From the NCBI GenBank assembly GCA_963513935.1, contig OY740765.1:149197830-149261829 (forward strand): 64,000 nucleotides of DNA, written 5' to 3'. The position numbers were made by a program, and so were the translations under genes. Below are positions 1 to 12,720 of this stretch, in pieces; positions within the stretch are counted from its first letter, which is position 1, and every line of letters starts with the position of its first letter. The DNA comes from Aphrophora alni (taxonomy: Eukaryota; Arthropoda; Insecta; Hemiptera; Aphrophoridae). The notes beneath the pieces are model-generated. The model did not search any database, was not told the DNA's origin, and worked only from the letters and a program-made list of their open reading frames with translations.

Positions 1-1847
1 TAACGTTAATACAACTGTTGGGCAAAAAAAAACAACATTTAAAACATGTTCACTGTATAAAAAATAAGTTAATATATACCAATGAAAATATAAAATAATA
101 ATAATATAAATATAAAGTGAAAATAGAAATAGGTTCAATAAATAATATGTAATAATATTAGTAATATAAGTACTGTTATAACAATAAATTAATCATATAA
201 TTGAAACAAGTAATCGATTTTAATTCCACGTGTGTGCATAATATGAATTCTTATCGTACTGTATATGTTTTAATATAATTGTAACATTGTGTTAGTGATT
301 ATTCAATTGCCGTTTAACGCCTTACAGAAAGACATCTGTGAAACTTTTGTTTCGTTCCAATTTTCCATTAATAGCTTCACTTGCTAGAAATGTATTGTGG
401 TTATCGCTCATCGTTATAAAATAACAGGGTGTTTGTAGTAACCAGTTCCAACGAAGTATTCATATTATATTTCCTGTTATGTTAAATAACGTATATCTTT
501 AGTTTTAGTAGAATATCTATTTACTAATATTTGCATGTGGTACATTTACAATTATTTGGAGGCTTTTTTATCTACTAGTTCCATTCAGATAATAGGGGGG
601 TTGATTTTTAACTAGATTTAGTGGTGTTGCTTTACCGGTCTATGTTATTTTTATGGGAAGATTTTATTTAGTGTTGTTATTTTAACATTATTTTTTTATT
701 TATTGGTTATTTATTAATATTTAAGTATTTGATTATTTACATAGATAAGTTTTTATTAAAGCAAAATTACACATATGGAACTTATATTTATTTGTTAGAA
801 AATATATTCAATGACTTATGCTGTCTGAGAAGTCTGATTCAATGTGACACAGGTTTCAAAATGTTGTAATAGTTTATACACCAAAACATTAAATAGTAGA
901 ATTAAAATAATTTTATATAAAATAATAAATTAACAGTTGTTACCCTATTTCATTATATATATAATTTATACTTTAAATTTTATAAAAGGAGCTACCTAAA
1001 ACTCTACCCATATACTCTCCATTAGTTAAATAAAGTTCCCTTTATAATAAACAATAAAAAATTTAAATTGTAACTCATTACAAAATAATATAAATATAAT
1101 TTAATTAATAGGTATAATCACTTCCTAATAAGCTGATTCTAACATTAGAAGCTTGTCTACAATATATTAATAATAACTGCTCATTTTTCCATTGAGTAAA
1201 GGTATAATATTTCTATATTTCTTCTTTTTAAACATACTGTATCTGAGACGCAATAACTGTAAACAGTAAACAACCTCCTAACAAATAATGAGTATAAATA
1301 GTTATTAATCAGAGTGTAATTTATTTTGTATATTATTTATGTATTTTACTAGTTATTCATTTTTATTGTTGTATATTTTAATTTACGGGCTTAGAAGCTC
1401 TTTACAGATTTATCTTTTAAACATAAAGGCAGTGATGACCTTTGCGTTGTTTCATATTAATAAATTAATACAAATTATATCTTCAGAGATACCGATGGTT
1501 CTCAGAGAATGGAAATGATGAAAATCACTGCAATGTCCATATAAAACCAATATTTCAATCATAAAGAACTATTAGCATATTCACGTAAAGGCTTGGTATG
1601 GAATGTAGGCTTAGTCACATGGCAGTCAGCTGATCCGGTTGACCTTGCGGTGTCCGTCTCAAGGTCACGTTACAAGAATACCTCGACTTTCACTAACTGG
1701 ACAGTCTACCTTAACACTTAACAATATTTTTAAAACCATTGATGGTATAAATATAGTTCCTTTTATTCCACTTTCCAAACCAAAGATTAACACAAATTAA
1801 CATTAAACAAGAAGAGAAATTAATTACTTAAATATCATTAACCAATT
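1..1847. other. AT-rich non-coding DNA
   Basis: No coding frame, RNA gene or repeat was recognised here. The only local structure noted is a pair of inverted 8-mers at 1640-1647 and 1660-1667, listed separately. Confidence 0.5.
1640..1667. promoter_or_regulatory. Inverted pair of extended AGGTCA half-sites
   Basis: TGACCTTG at 1640-1647 and CAAGGTCA at 1660-1667 are exact reverse complements with a 12-base spacer. Both flanks resemble the extended nuclear-receptor half-site (TCAAGGTCA, FTZ-F1/ERR type) in everted arrangement. Regulatory function is inference only; chance occurrence or a small hairpin is equally possible. Confidence 0.2.
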
Positions 1848-2214
1848 GTATTGTGGTTTGCCTCGTGGATGAAGGACATTATATACTTATAATGTTTTAA
1901 GCTGGAAATAGCGTATTATATAGAATCAGTGTTTAATCTTTAACTTTTATTGCTAGTTGATAGATTACAGTTATCGTGGTTCGGCGCTGGATGAAGAAGG
2001 GCTTTTTATCCTTAATTTTTTAAGCTCGATTTAGCTTATTATATAATCAGTGTTTGATTTTAATTTTTATTGCTAGTTTGATAGATTACAGGTATCGTTG
2101 TTCGGCGCGTGGATGATGAAGGGCTTTGTATCCTTAATATTTTATGTTCAAAATAGTGTATTATAGAATCAGTGTTTAATCTATAACTTGTATTGCTAGT
2201 TTGATAGATTACAG
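1848..2214 (+). repeat. Tandem repeat, three units of ~121 bp
   Basis: Three direct units share the order: a GGATGAAG-like stretch, AGGGCTTT, TTTTAAGCT, AATCAGTGTTTAAT and TTGCTAGTTTGATAGATTACA. The AATCAGTGTTT motif recurs at spacings of 121 and 122 bp. Units differ by scattered substitutions and small indels, so the array is old. No coding content is apparent. Confidence 0.85.
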
Positions 2215-2860
2215 GACATTTTATTAAATGAATACAAGTCTTTAGGAGCTGTGTCCAACGGCAAGATTAAAACCCTATTTAACTTTATAATCTCTCAAGG
2301 GAGTTAAATAACTCTTTAGATTCTAATTAATGTTTTAATTAGATACTAATTTAGTTATTGAGAAATTTTATTTTGTTGCTAAAATGTTTAAAACATAAAG
2401 CCACAAAAATGGATTTAATCGTAGTTGTTAGCAATAAAAGAGTATAACTTGAAAACTGCTTCTATGAGTTAAATAATGTTTTTATTTCCAATTAGAGTTT
2501 GAAATCGTACACAACTTCGTCTCTAACAAAACAAATTTTAAAAAATCTGGATTTCTTATTTTTGGCAGCAAACAAATGATTGAACTCGCATCTAACACCA
2601 TATTCCAGATTTTTTTCATATTCATTTAGCGTTCATATCCCGTTCATATTAATAACCCGTTCGTGAAAATATTTATTGTTACTAAAAATTATAAACAAAA
2701 TCTATAAAATATGTCCTAAATTCTTGTCTTTTTTATTAACTGTAGCAGATCAATAATTTGAAAACAATTTTGACTAAAACTTAACCAGAAAACATACTTT
2801 TTATAGAGAAAAGAAATTACAAAAAAATCGATTCAGCAATAAACAGACAGAGAGACGTAT
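2215..2860. other. Unannotated AT-rich spacer
   Basis: No gene or repeat was recognised between the 121 bp tandem array and the first hammerhead-like motif. Confidence 0.4.
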
Positions 2861-2864
2861 CGTT

Positions 2865-2908
2865 TTGAAAATGTAGAGTTTCATCGTTATACATCATCAG
2901 GTGACTAT
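2865..2908 (-). ncRNA. Degenerate hammerhead-like motif
   Basis: The minus strand reads CTGATGA (2900-2894) followed after 11 bases by GAAAC (2882-2878), the two conserved core boxes of a hammerhead ribozyme. Stem II and stem III pairing is poor, so this copy is probably inactive. The flank CATCATCAGG plus TTGAAATAAAA on the plus strand matches the motifs at 43.16 and 43.80 kb, so all three belong to one Penelope-like terminal-repeat family. Confidence 0.35.
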
Positions 2909-3370
2909 TGAAATAAAACTGACATCCAAAATTCTGTCAAAGTTATTCTTTATAATAAAACCAAGAGGTTAACATTGGAAAATAGTAAGGTTTATAAAGT
3001 TTCTTGATTGTCAATTTATATACATATGACAATCTGTAGATCACTAAAAACAGAATAAATGAACTTGTTAGTATGATAAATCTGACTCTAATTTTCCAAC
3101 TTACTGAAAACAATCCTAAATCTATGTTTTCATATGTATTAAATAAATTAATAACTGAGAATGTTAAGAAATTAAGGGAAGGCGGAATACTTATTCTACT
3201 ACATGTTAGTTAATAAAGAAACATTTTCTCGAAAATCATTTGACCAACCACTTTCATTTTTTTTCTTTCTGTATATTTTCGAATTTTGTTACACACACTG
3301 AGTTTTTTATTAAAGGGACCTGAAAAAAAATTTCCTTATTTTCTCCTTCTAAACAATCCTTTTTGTAATA

Positions 3371-3418
3371 TAGATTACCGGTTTCGGTGAGATTAAACCA
3401 CCATCATCAGATCATCAC
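3371..3418 (-). ncRNA. Hammerhead ribozyme motif (Penelope-like element type)
   Basis: The minus strand has CTGATGA (3410-3404), a stem II GGTG...CACC closing a 9-base loop, GAAA, then a minimal palindromic stem III ACC/GGT ending in the cleavable triplet GTA. The next bases ATC can pair with GAT just before CTGATGA as stem I. All three helices and both core boxes are present. Penelope-like elements are known to carry type I hammerheads with very short stem III in their terminal repeats. The motif lies about 220 bp downstream, on the same strand, of a GIY-YIG endonuclease remnant, which is the expected place. Confidence 0.75.
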
Positions 3419-3630
3419 AGAAAATTATTTTTCAAATTCCAAGCATAAAAATGTTTAACTTGTCAAGACATAAAACAACAAATAGTTCACATTTTAAAAC
3501 TTTACACTTCACACTCACGGGTACGTGTACAACGTTGAAACACATAAATTAAAATATCAAAATTGTTTTTTATTTATTTTTTCTTTTATCTTTCATCCAC
3601 ATAATCTGAATCACAACTGAATTTGGTTGT

Positions 3631-3912
3631 TCAATGTTTGTTTAGGTTTTGTATGAATTTATTTGTCATATTGTCATTTAAAACGCTTTCTGGTTGTAAT
3701 TTATGACATCTGTATATTTGATATTCTTCTAAAGTGTTTAAAAGGTTCTTGGACTTACATAATATCTCCAAGTTTAAATCGATAGACATATATGAATGGT
3801 CGCAATATATAAGATGTTTTGCGAAACTTGATTTCTGTTCAACAATGAAACTATTAGGCATATGTTCCTTAAACCTATCACAAAATGTTCGACCCGTCAT
3901 TTTTTAATAAAA
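3631..3912 (-). pseudogene. Penelope-like element, GIY-YIG endonuclease C-terminal remnant
   Basis: The minus-strand frame of 89 codons begins TGRTFCDRFKEH, the region just after the GIY-YIG signature in Penelope-like endonucleases, where the usual pattern is YIG-TGR--K-R--EH. It continues with SSFAKHLIYCDHS (the S-FA-HL---GH block), then LEILCKSKNLLNTLEEYQIYR and ends LNDNMTNKFIQNLNKH, matching the usual C-terminal order. A TAA lies in frame two codons before the apparent Met, right where the YIG tyrosine segment should be, so the Met is not a real start. No reverse transcriptase is visible upstream, so this is a 5'-truncated or decayed copy. The downstream hammerhead motif at 3371-3418 supports the call. 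Confidence 0.75.
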
Positions 3913-4029
3913 TTGAATATTCATTTAATTGAATAATTATTCAACACAATTATCCCCCTCCATCAGGAAACAAATCTCGACAAACCTAAACAAACATTGA
4001 ACAAATATCGATAAGCGTGTTTCAATCGC

Positions 4030-4750
4030 TTTAGATTTTATATATTTATTTAATCTATATATGTTGTATATATATTTATATGTATAAATGAGTAGGTTTG
4101 GATGTATAAATATAGATGTTTATGTGTACATTGGTGTTTAATAAATACACATTACATGTTTGCACTTTTTTCACTATGTTTGTAAACATTTATTTTTTTA
4201 TAACCATGGAATGCTTGTTTATTTTAATTTGCTTCGGTATATTCCGGTATAAATGTCGTTTACCTTATATTGGATCAGAAAATAAATTGTCTCAAACCTT
4301 TGGTTCTTTGGTTCTCTATTTATTGTTTTTAATTGTTATTAAATATGCAATCACAAAACAAGCAAGTTCTTTAAAGATGAAATATTTTTATTTTGTCTAT
4401 ACAATTTAATTAAACAGAACTGTATAAGTTAACGTTGTGTATGCTTCTTTAGGTTTCATTTTATATTATATTGTTAAATTAAAATGCATTTTTTGTTGTA
4501 ATATTATTATTTTCTGATGCGTTAGAATGTAAAAGGAATTAAAATAATTTATGTCATTTGAATAGAAGGTGAACACATAAGCTGGGTGTTTTCAATTTTC
4601 TTAGTCTTAAAATTATTATCTAGAAAAAAATAATGAAAATATCTGATTTTTTTGTTTAATTTGTTTGTTGCAGGTGAGAGTTTTGAACATTTAGCTACAC
4701 AATTGATCTTGATAGCAGTGTAAGATAGGAAAAAAAAATTTGTAAGATTC
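4030..4750. repeat. Diverged ~0.7 kb repeat, copy 1 (partner at 45.4 kb)
   Basis: Shared blocks in the same order and orientation occur here and at 45400-46060. Examples are TATAACCATGGAATG against TATAACCATAGAATG, TTAATTTGCTT, a TTTTCTTAGTCTT block, TATCTAGAA, and a TTTGTTGCAGGTGAG against TTTGTTCCAGGTGAG block. Divergence is high. No protein match was recognised. The CAGGTGAG block looks superficially like a splice-site pair but is simply part of the repeat. Confidence 0.6.
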
Positions 4751-4759
4751 ACCATTTTC

Positions 4760-5184
4760 TTCCAACATTCTATTTTGTCTTATAAAGTGCTCATATAAAT
4801 CTATCCGTTAATAAAATTGATTCTTTTAAATTCAGAGATTGCAGTACCAAAACGTAACCGATCCATACCACTTTAATCTGACCACTTCTTATCGAAGTTT
4901 CATTTCATAAACATCCAAGTTATTATTTATAGAAATGACATATTTTACATTACCAGTAATATCTTATGATGTTTATACATGAACAAGGGGGAAACACGTC
5001 TTGATTATCAAATATTTCAAAACAATCAATCATTGCACCGATTTTTATATATCTACGTATTATGCATTGACGTTTAATAAAACATTTACGGTTGCATACA
5101 TTGATTAAAATTTAAAATGTGGTACTAATGGAATAAAGAATACTCAATAATTGCACAGAATTCCTTATTTGTAAATATATTATA
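4760..5184. other. Unannotated AT-rich spacer
   Basis: No gene or repeat was recognised here. Confidence 0.4.
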
Positions 5185-7228
<2,044 letters not shown>

Positions 7229-7290
7229 CCGTTCGCTTAGCTAGTTTAACCTACTAATTATTTATAACTCATTCCTTTGCTTTTATTAGG

Positions 7291-8149
7291 AAACCCATAA
7301 TTTGTAACAAAAACGAATAAAATCATAAACAATTTGTGAAATATCATCAACAAATATTTTTTTAAAAAAGGGGAAAACACTTTTTATGATTATGGAGGAC
7401 TAAAACCGAAATCTCAACACAAAACTTTTAGTAAACGGTCCAAAAAACTCAAATCAAAACATAAAAATCAAATTCCAATCGAACTCAAAATTTAAAGATA
7501 AAGCTGCCAAAGATTTGCTTCCAATAAATCAAAATTCTGATTTATTCAAAATTTTATTTTACGATTTTGATCACATTTAGAAAAAAATATAGTTTCTAAA
7601 AACTCAAACAACACTTATTGGTTGCCTTATCCTCAAAAATACAGTAATTGGTAATTAAGAGAAAATGATTCATTGGCGTCATCGTAAACGTCAAATTTTT
7701 CAAAATCTTCACATGCAATTTCGATAAAATTGTTCCTATAATAAGTTAATGTAAATAATTATAACCGAAAACTATTTGATAAACTATAAGTGAAAGAAAA
7801 TTAAGATTGATGAATATTAAAAAAAAAAGAAAAAAAAGAACTTTATGGTTTATACCAACGTTTTAAAAATTACTAACGAACTATAATTATCTTTTAATAA
7901 TTGTAGGTTAGCCATTGGCATTGGCCTAAAACTTTAAACTACACTAAAATTTGACGAAAATCGCCTTCGCCTTTATGTACATATTTGAACTTCAACTACG
8001 CTTAGTTCATTTTAAAAAGTTAAAACCTGACCTGGAACTTATGGATAGGAGGTCTAATAACTTTTATCTTAACAGATGTTTGAATAGAAAAATTAGATGA
8101 CAACTTTTAAAGCGGATTTAGTGTTTTGGCAGTAGACCCAAAAATTAAG
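7291..8149. other. Unannotated AT-rich sequence
   Basis: No gene or defined repeat was recognised here. Confidence 0.4.
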
Positions 8150-8350
8150 TTTGAGATATGGATAAAATGTACGTTCAAACTAAATATGATCAAACTAGGT
8201 CCCTCTAGTTGAAGCTGCAAAGTATAGGCAAGATCGATAGACGACAATTATTCATGTTTACCAAAACCACCTTTTGGACCTTAGTGGACTTCAAAGCGGA
8301 TATTTTCTTAAAAAAACCCGGACATCGTTTTTTTTACTCATCACATAACT
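8150..8350 (+). repeat. Old dispersed repeat copy (GATCAAA...AGACGACAATT type)
   Basis: Contains a GATCAAACTAGGTCC stretch, then GCTGCAAAGTATAGGCAAGATCGATAG and AAAGCGGATATTTTC. This resembles, in the same order, the stretches at 14.93, 23.08 and 39.3 kb, where GATCAAAACCAGTC-like sequence is followed by a GCTG(C/T)AG block, AGAC/GACAGAC runs and AACGGATATATC. It is heavily diverged. Confidence 0.4.
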
Positions 8351-9490
8351 TTTTCTACAGTACGTATATTTCAGAAAATAATGAGTAATATAGCATTTAC
8401 TTCATATTGTAAATTTGAAAAGTTATTTCTGAAATGTTTATTAACTAACTCGAAGAAAACTTACAAACTCAGAGACGCCAAAACCCAGCTAAATACCCTC
8501 CTTGTGTCTGGTCAATCGTAAACACAACTTGCGAATGTAACCTAACCCAGCGTTAAAGTTTCTATTCAGATAATAAGAAAGATCCAAGTAGAGTGGGAGG
8601 GGGAGAGATATCGATTTCTTGATTTATCCCAATACTTAGACACTACTCGAGGCAATGCAGATGTTCATTTCAGCATTCGACGTATCGCTTTGAAGAACAC
8701 CTGGGAATACAATCCACTTGTCATTCCTGTCTTCATCTTCAACTACCTATTCAGATATAAAATGAAATTGATATATTGTGATAGAAGAATATTTAGGAGT
8801 AGCTGCATTTAGAGTCGAAGATATATGTAGATAAAGGGCCAGTGAGTTATAGGAACTTTTTTTAATAAATTCTACAAAGAAAGATAACTTAAATCTAAGT
8901 TGTGTGCATTTAATTTACTTCTGTAATCAACTGGCTAAAATAATTATCTGGCTCAAATAGAGAAAGCATATATTATTCGAAATTTAAAAAACTTTCTTAA
9001 GTCGAAGATTTCTTCTATAACTCGAAGTTTTTATAATTTTGTAATTTGACAGCTATAACTTCCAAAATATGGAGCTGTTGTAATTTAAAATACAATAGAC
9101 TTTTAGATGTTCAGGTAGTTCAAGCAAAGTTTCTTTTTGTTAATAACCTAGTACAGTGGAGACCGTCATATAGAAGTTTACCATATAATGTAATAAGGTA
9201 TATATTTAAAATAACATTTCGTATTTAAATAATTACGATATTTACACTGTATTTATATAATATTAATTTAGTTATATGTATGTAAATAAAAATGGAATTC
9301 TAAGTTAAATTTCTAAAGTTGAAAACTATGTGCAAGTTCATAAAGAATAGCATCGTCGTCAGAAATAGAAAGAATAGTTAGAAAATAAACAATGACAAAA
9401 GTTTATGTAATGTGCAAAAGATAAAACTTCATTTCATTGACGTAGTTATAAGTAACGTCTAACATAAATTATGTTCACAAGATGAACATA
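8351..9490. other. Unannotated AT-rich sequence
   Basis: No gene or repeat was recognised here. Confidence 0.4.
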
Positions 9491-9750
9491 TATTTTAGTA
9501 GAGCTGCTATTGTAGTAGACCTGCTATTGTAGTAGACCTGCTATTGTAGTAGACCTCCTATTGTAGTAGACCTCCTATTGTAGTAGGCCTGCTATTTTAG
9601 TAGAACTCCTTTTGTAGTAGACCTCCTATTGTAGTAGACCTCCTATTGTAGTAGGCCTGCTATTTTAGTAGACCTCCTATTGTAGTAAACCCGCCATTGT
9701 AGTAGACCCGCTATTGTAATAGACCCGTTATTGTAGTAGACGTGATATTT
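9491..9750 (+). repeat. 17 bp minisatellite, ~15 copies
   Basis: The unit is close to GCTATTGTAGTAGACCT, at a 17 bp period (for example starts at 9506 and 9523). Variants alternate GACCTGC, GACCTCC and GACCCGC at the unit junction, with some TATTTTAG units. Both ends degrade gradually. It yields a repetitive minus-strand frame that is not a gene. Confidence 0.95.
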
Positions 9751-9819
9751 TGATTTGTTTGTTGTTAGGTTAAATAACTCTTTCTTCGTGTAAAAAAAAA
9801 AAAAAAAGTTATTGGGCGC

Positions 9820-9960
9820 ACTCATGGTACTTATCTAGCCCCATTATACAATGGAATACAAATTCAAAATCAAATTCAAATGATTTTTATTTCCTAAGAA
9901 ATATATTAAAATTAAATTTAACTTGTGAAATTGTTCTCCACTTAGACTCCTCGAACGCTA
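9820..9960 (+). repeat. Dispersed repeat fragment (TCTAGCCCCATTATACAATG type)
   Basis: The motif TACTTATCTAGCCCCATTAT followed by ACAATGGAATAC recurs in diverged form at 17380-17410 (plus) and 19835-19872 (minus). Here it is followed by a run of AAATTCAAAATCAAATTC, typical of simple-sequence retroelement tails. The parent element was not recognised. Confidence 0.45.
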
Positions 9961-10019
9961 GTAGAGACGAGTATAACCCCATATTATTATTATTTTTTCC
10001 CCTTTTTTAAAACCAAATA

Positions 10020-10545
10020 CATGGTGATCAGCTTAAAACAGGCCTGGGTAACAAAAAGTATTGAAAATAAAGAACAGATTTCACTGAAGAATTTTATTTT
10101 ATTTTATTCATCATCAAAACTTATAATAAATGTTCAAAGGGATGATGTTCAATAACATCCATACACCTGTCAACACGCTTCACTATGCTTCTGGAAACTT
10201 CACTTAGAGTTAGTTACCTCACTGATCTCTACAATAACAGTGTTAATATTTATTTTCACCTGCTCTAAAAAACGTACGTGGATTACTCTTGTATACTTGA
10301 TTTTTCAAACAACTCCCCATAAGAAGAAATCTAAACTAGACAGATGAGGAGAACTAATTCCTTCATTAAAAAAATTCATGCAACATATTCATTGTGTGAC
10401 AAGTAAATCCTTCTGCAACCAAGAATCTTCTTTAAGCAGACCAATGAATGCTTGGATAATTTCTTGATACGCCTCGGCATTCACAGTGGTATCAAAGAAC
10501 AGTGGACCTATTATTATTTTTCTTGATGTAATGCTTATTGCGTTG
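10020..10545 (-). pseudogene. Tc1/mariner-type transposase C-terminal remnant
   Basis: The minus strand decodes, with frameshifts, to IIGPLFFDTTVNAEAYQEII, then QAFIGLL, LSSLDFFLWGVV, VKININTVIVEISEV and a C-terminal FEHLL-like end. These are the central and final blocks of a DDE transposase of the Tc1/mariner (IS630) superfamily: GP-FF--TVN---Y at the second Asp strand and SPDL--LDFFLWG after it. The QQDGA segment is damaged. The element's 3' terminal repeat (GATCAG then TTAAAACAGGCCTGGGT, from 10026) matches the 5' end of the copy at 57.7 kb. The 5' part is missing: at about 10545 the sequence switches into the 177 bp satellite. Confidence 0.8.
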
Positions 10546-10721
10546 GTGATCCCAATTGACTATAATTTTTATTGAATCTAATCAGATAGAATTGATATTA
10601 ATGAGCTCCTTCGCCTTTACTAACCTACGAAGGATTTATTGCATAATATTATCTCTACACACTTTAGCTCTTTAATGTTAGAATAGACTTATCTCTAGAA
10701 ACTTTAACGCTAATTAGATTG
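10546..10721 (+). repeat. ~177 bp satellite, first segment
   Basis: Recognisable unit blocks are AATCTAATCAGATAGAATTG, TTTACTAACCTACGAAGGATTTATTGCATAA and AATAGACTTATCTCTAGAAACTTTAACGCTAATTAGATTG. The same order continues at 12850 after the retrotransposon insertion, so this is the left half of a split array. Confidence 0.85.
10709..10721. repeat. Target-site duplication, left copy
   Basis: GCTAATTAGATTG at 10709-10721 is repeated exactly at 12850-12862, bracketing the LINE insertion. The duplicated word belongs to the satellite unit (elsewhere TGCTTATTAGGTTGGAG). Confidence 0.9.
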
Positions 10722-10722
10722 C

Positions 10723-10970
10723 CCTGCAGGGGAGGGGTGCAGGCTAGCTGCGCTTAATAAGAGGCGGTTGGCGTCCTTATTAATCAGGTTGGTAACCAGT
10801 CAAACACTCACAACACAGACTATCATCTATGTAAACCTAAAACCCAGTTCACCTATATACGTTTTGTTACTTTCACCTTTAGTTTGGGTTTTATTACAGG
10901 GGGTGCAGACTAGCTGCACCTATTGAGAGGGGTTTAGCGTCCCTCGCGGAACCCGAGCTATATAGGTGTG
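10723..10970 (+). promoter_or_regulatory. LINE 5' UTR with two diverged monomers
   Basis: GGGGTGCAG(G/A)CTAGCTGC followed by AGAGG and a GCGTCC block occurs at 10734 and again at about 10901, about 168 bp apart. Repeated 5' monomers with internal promoters are known from several LINE families. A promoter role here is inference. Confidence 0.5.
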
Positions 10971-11217
10971 GAACAATAATACATCTTCTCTAAAAATAGA
11001 CACTCTTATATTTTTTACATTTTGTAGAGGCTACATGATTCACGGGGATACATAAATACTACATTCATATAATAATATAGTGATTAGTTTTTCTTTATAA
11101 CCGTGAATGACAACCTTTGAATCTGGTAAGCTGATGTGAGCTTGCTCTGCCGAAGACATATGCACGATTTCTGTTCAGTAGGCAGCCACTTCGATCCTTG
11201 AACAGGAAGAGTTCGCT

Positions 11218-12205
11218 ATGGGGGAGGTGTCGAATCCTCCCTCTCCAGGTGCTGGTCTGGACTGATGCCCATCCAGTTTGGTTAAAGAGAATACTCTGGG
11301 CCCCATAGTGCTGGGGTATGGAAATGATCGAAAGTGATCCAAGGATGTACCCGTTCTCAGAGTTTCATCTGCAACCGCCAAACATGATGCGCTGGTAAAC
11401 TCAAACATGGCATTTACATTTAAAAAAGTCAACAATTATCGGCATCGTCCGAAGAATCTGTGTTTGTCGAAACAAAAAATAATAATTTGGACGTAAGGTC
11501 TCATGGACCTGTTCCCAGATTGTACGAAACAGTAATGAGGGGACAGATCTGTCTAATATCTTGCTCTTTGTGATCAACAAATCTGTAAGTAGTGCTGAAG
11601 GTAATGTATGTTCCGTTATTAAACTTCGGAATGGTACTTTATTGATACAGACTGACTCTGACAAACAGTCACTCTCTTTTGAAAATTAAGTCCTTTTCGA
11701 AGTCGTCGACGTGTCTCTTGAACCTCACAAGGGTTTAAATTACTCTCGAGGCGTTATTTCTTGCCGGACCTCTTGAATGAGAGCACGGAGGAAATCAAGA
11801 AAGAGCTCGCTGAAAAGCATTTTATCAATGTGGGACGAATTTTCCGTACAGAAAATGGTAAGAAAAAACCAACCGGGTATCTCATTTAAACTTTTGGTAT
11901 TCCAAATCTTCCTGAGCGAGTGTTTGCTGGATTCTACAGTCTAACTGTTAGACCGTATACTCAAAATCCAAGTCTTTGTTTCCGAGATATCAGGTATTTG
12001 GACATGTTAGCAGCACTTGCTCTAAACAGAAAGTTTGTGGTGTAAAAGGCCACAAAAGTTAAAGCTATAATATTGAACAAAGTGTACAAATTACGGCGGT
12101 GATCATCCCGCACGTTCAAAAAACGCCCAAAATATCAAGTCGAGAAGGTAGAAGAGTGGACGAATACAGACTCCAATAAGCTGAGGGAAGTAAAAGTACT
12201 GTTCG
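11218..12205 (+). pseudogene. LINE ORF1 (gag-like nucleic-acid-binding protein), decayed
   Basis: The first in-frame ATG is at 11218 (MGEVSNPPSPGAGLD), followed by stops. In another frame at 11500-11690 it reads VRNSNEGTDLSNI, then VIKLRNGTLLIQTDSDKQS, the conserved pre-knuckle domain of Jockey-group ORF1 proteins. Next come LNYSRGVISC, then LLNESTEEIKKELAEK, IFRTENGKKKPTGYLI and VFAGFYSLTVRPYTQNPSLC. The zinc-knuckle region follows after a frameshift: FGHVSSTCSKQKVCGVKGHK, then NYGGDHPARSKK. This resembles C--C----H----C, CG---GH and CVNCGG-HPA-S--CP. At least four stops and several frameshifts are present. It would coat retrotransposon RNA if intact. Confidence 0.85.
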
Positions 12206-12211
12206 TCCGTG

Positions 12212-12500
12212 GAATTCATCAATACGTGGCAGTCGTCGAGAGGTTACCCGTGACCGTATCAGTTATTCCATGATCACTCATGGATTTCTGATGGAATAGA
12301 GGAATCCGCCATAATGCCCATGTTGTCAAGGTGTGTTATCAATTAAACACATCCTCATTGAATGTATTATGTTAAGAGGTGTGCGACGAACTTTTTTGCC
12401 TTACCAAATTCAATTCAGGCAATGTTGGGGGATAATGCTCAGATCCTTAATCGGGAATTTTCCTATTTGCGTCGTCTGAAAATTTTTGATAAAATATAAA
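12212..12500 (+). pseudogene. LINE ORF2 C-terminal end, joined to ORF1 by deletion
   Basis: The frame reads RGSRREVTRDRISYSMITHG then FLME, then after a stop CPCCQGVLSIKHILIECIML and RGVRRTFLPYQIQFRQ. This is the usual ORF2 tail of Jockey/R1-type elements: R--R-GH---THG, followed by C--C----S--HIL-EC----R. Nothing of the endonuclease or reverse transcriptase lies between ORF1 and this piece, so a deletion of several kb has joined them. Confidence 0.8.
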
Positions 12501-12524
12501 AGCAAATATTCGATTACATTATTA

Positions 12525-12720
12525 TTGAGCCTCTTTACAGCTGTGTAATATTTTGTGTAATTACATTATTTTTTGTTAAAATTCTATCTTTCATAACTCG
12601 TTTCAGGGCCCTTTTACAGCCCTGTAATATTTGTTATAATTGTGTTTAATTATAATTTATCATAGATTGTAATTATTAACTTGTTGCAAGGCCTTTTTAC
12701 AGCCTTGTAATATATTATGT
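12525..12720 (+). repeat. Three-copy repeat in LINE 3' UTR
   Basis: CTTTACAGCTGTGTAATATTT, CTTTTACAGCCCTGTAATATTT and TTTTTACAGCCTTGTAATAT start near 12532, 12609 and 12692 (spacings about 77-83 bp). Each contains a short hyphenated palindrome (TTACAG..CTGTAA). The position just after the ORF2 end suggests a 3' UTR recognition or regulatory array. That is inference. Confidence 0.7.

Noticed and set aside
11175..11664. Two minus-strand open frames of 86-87 codons
   Set aside because: They lie antisense to the plus-strand LINE ORF1, which has recognisable conserved blocks. The minus frames resemble nothing.
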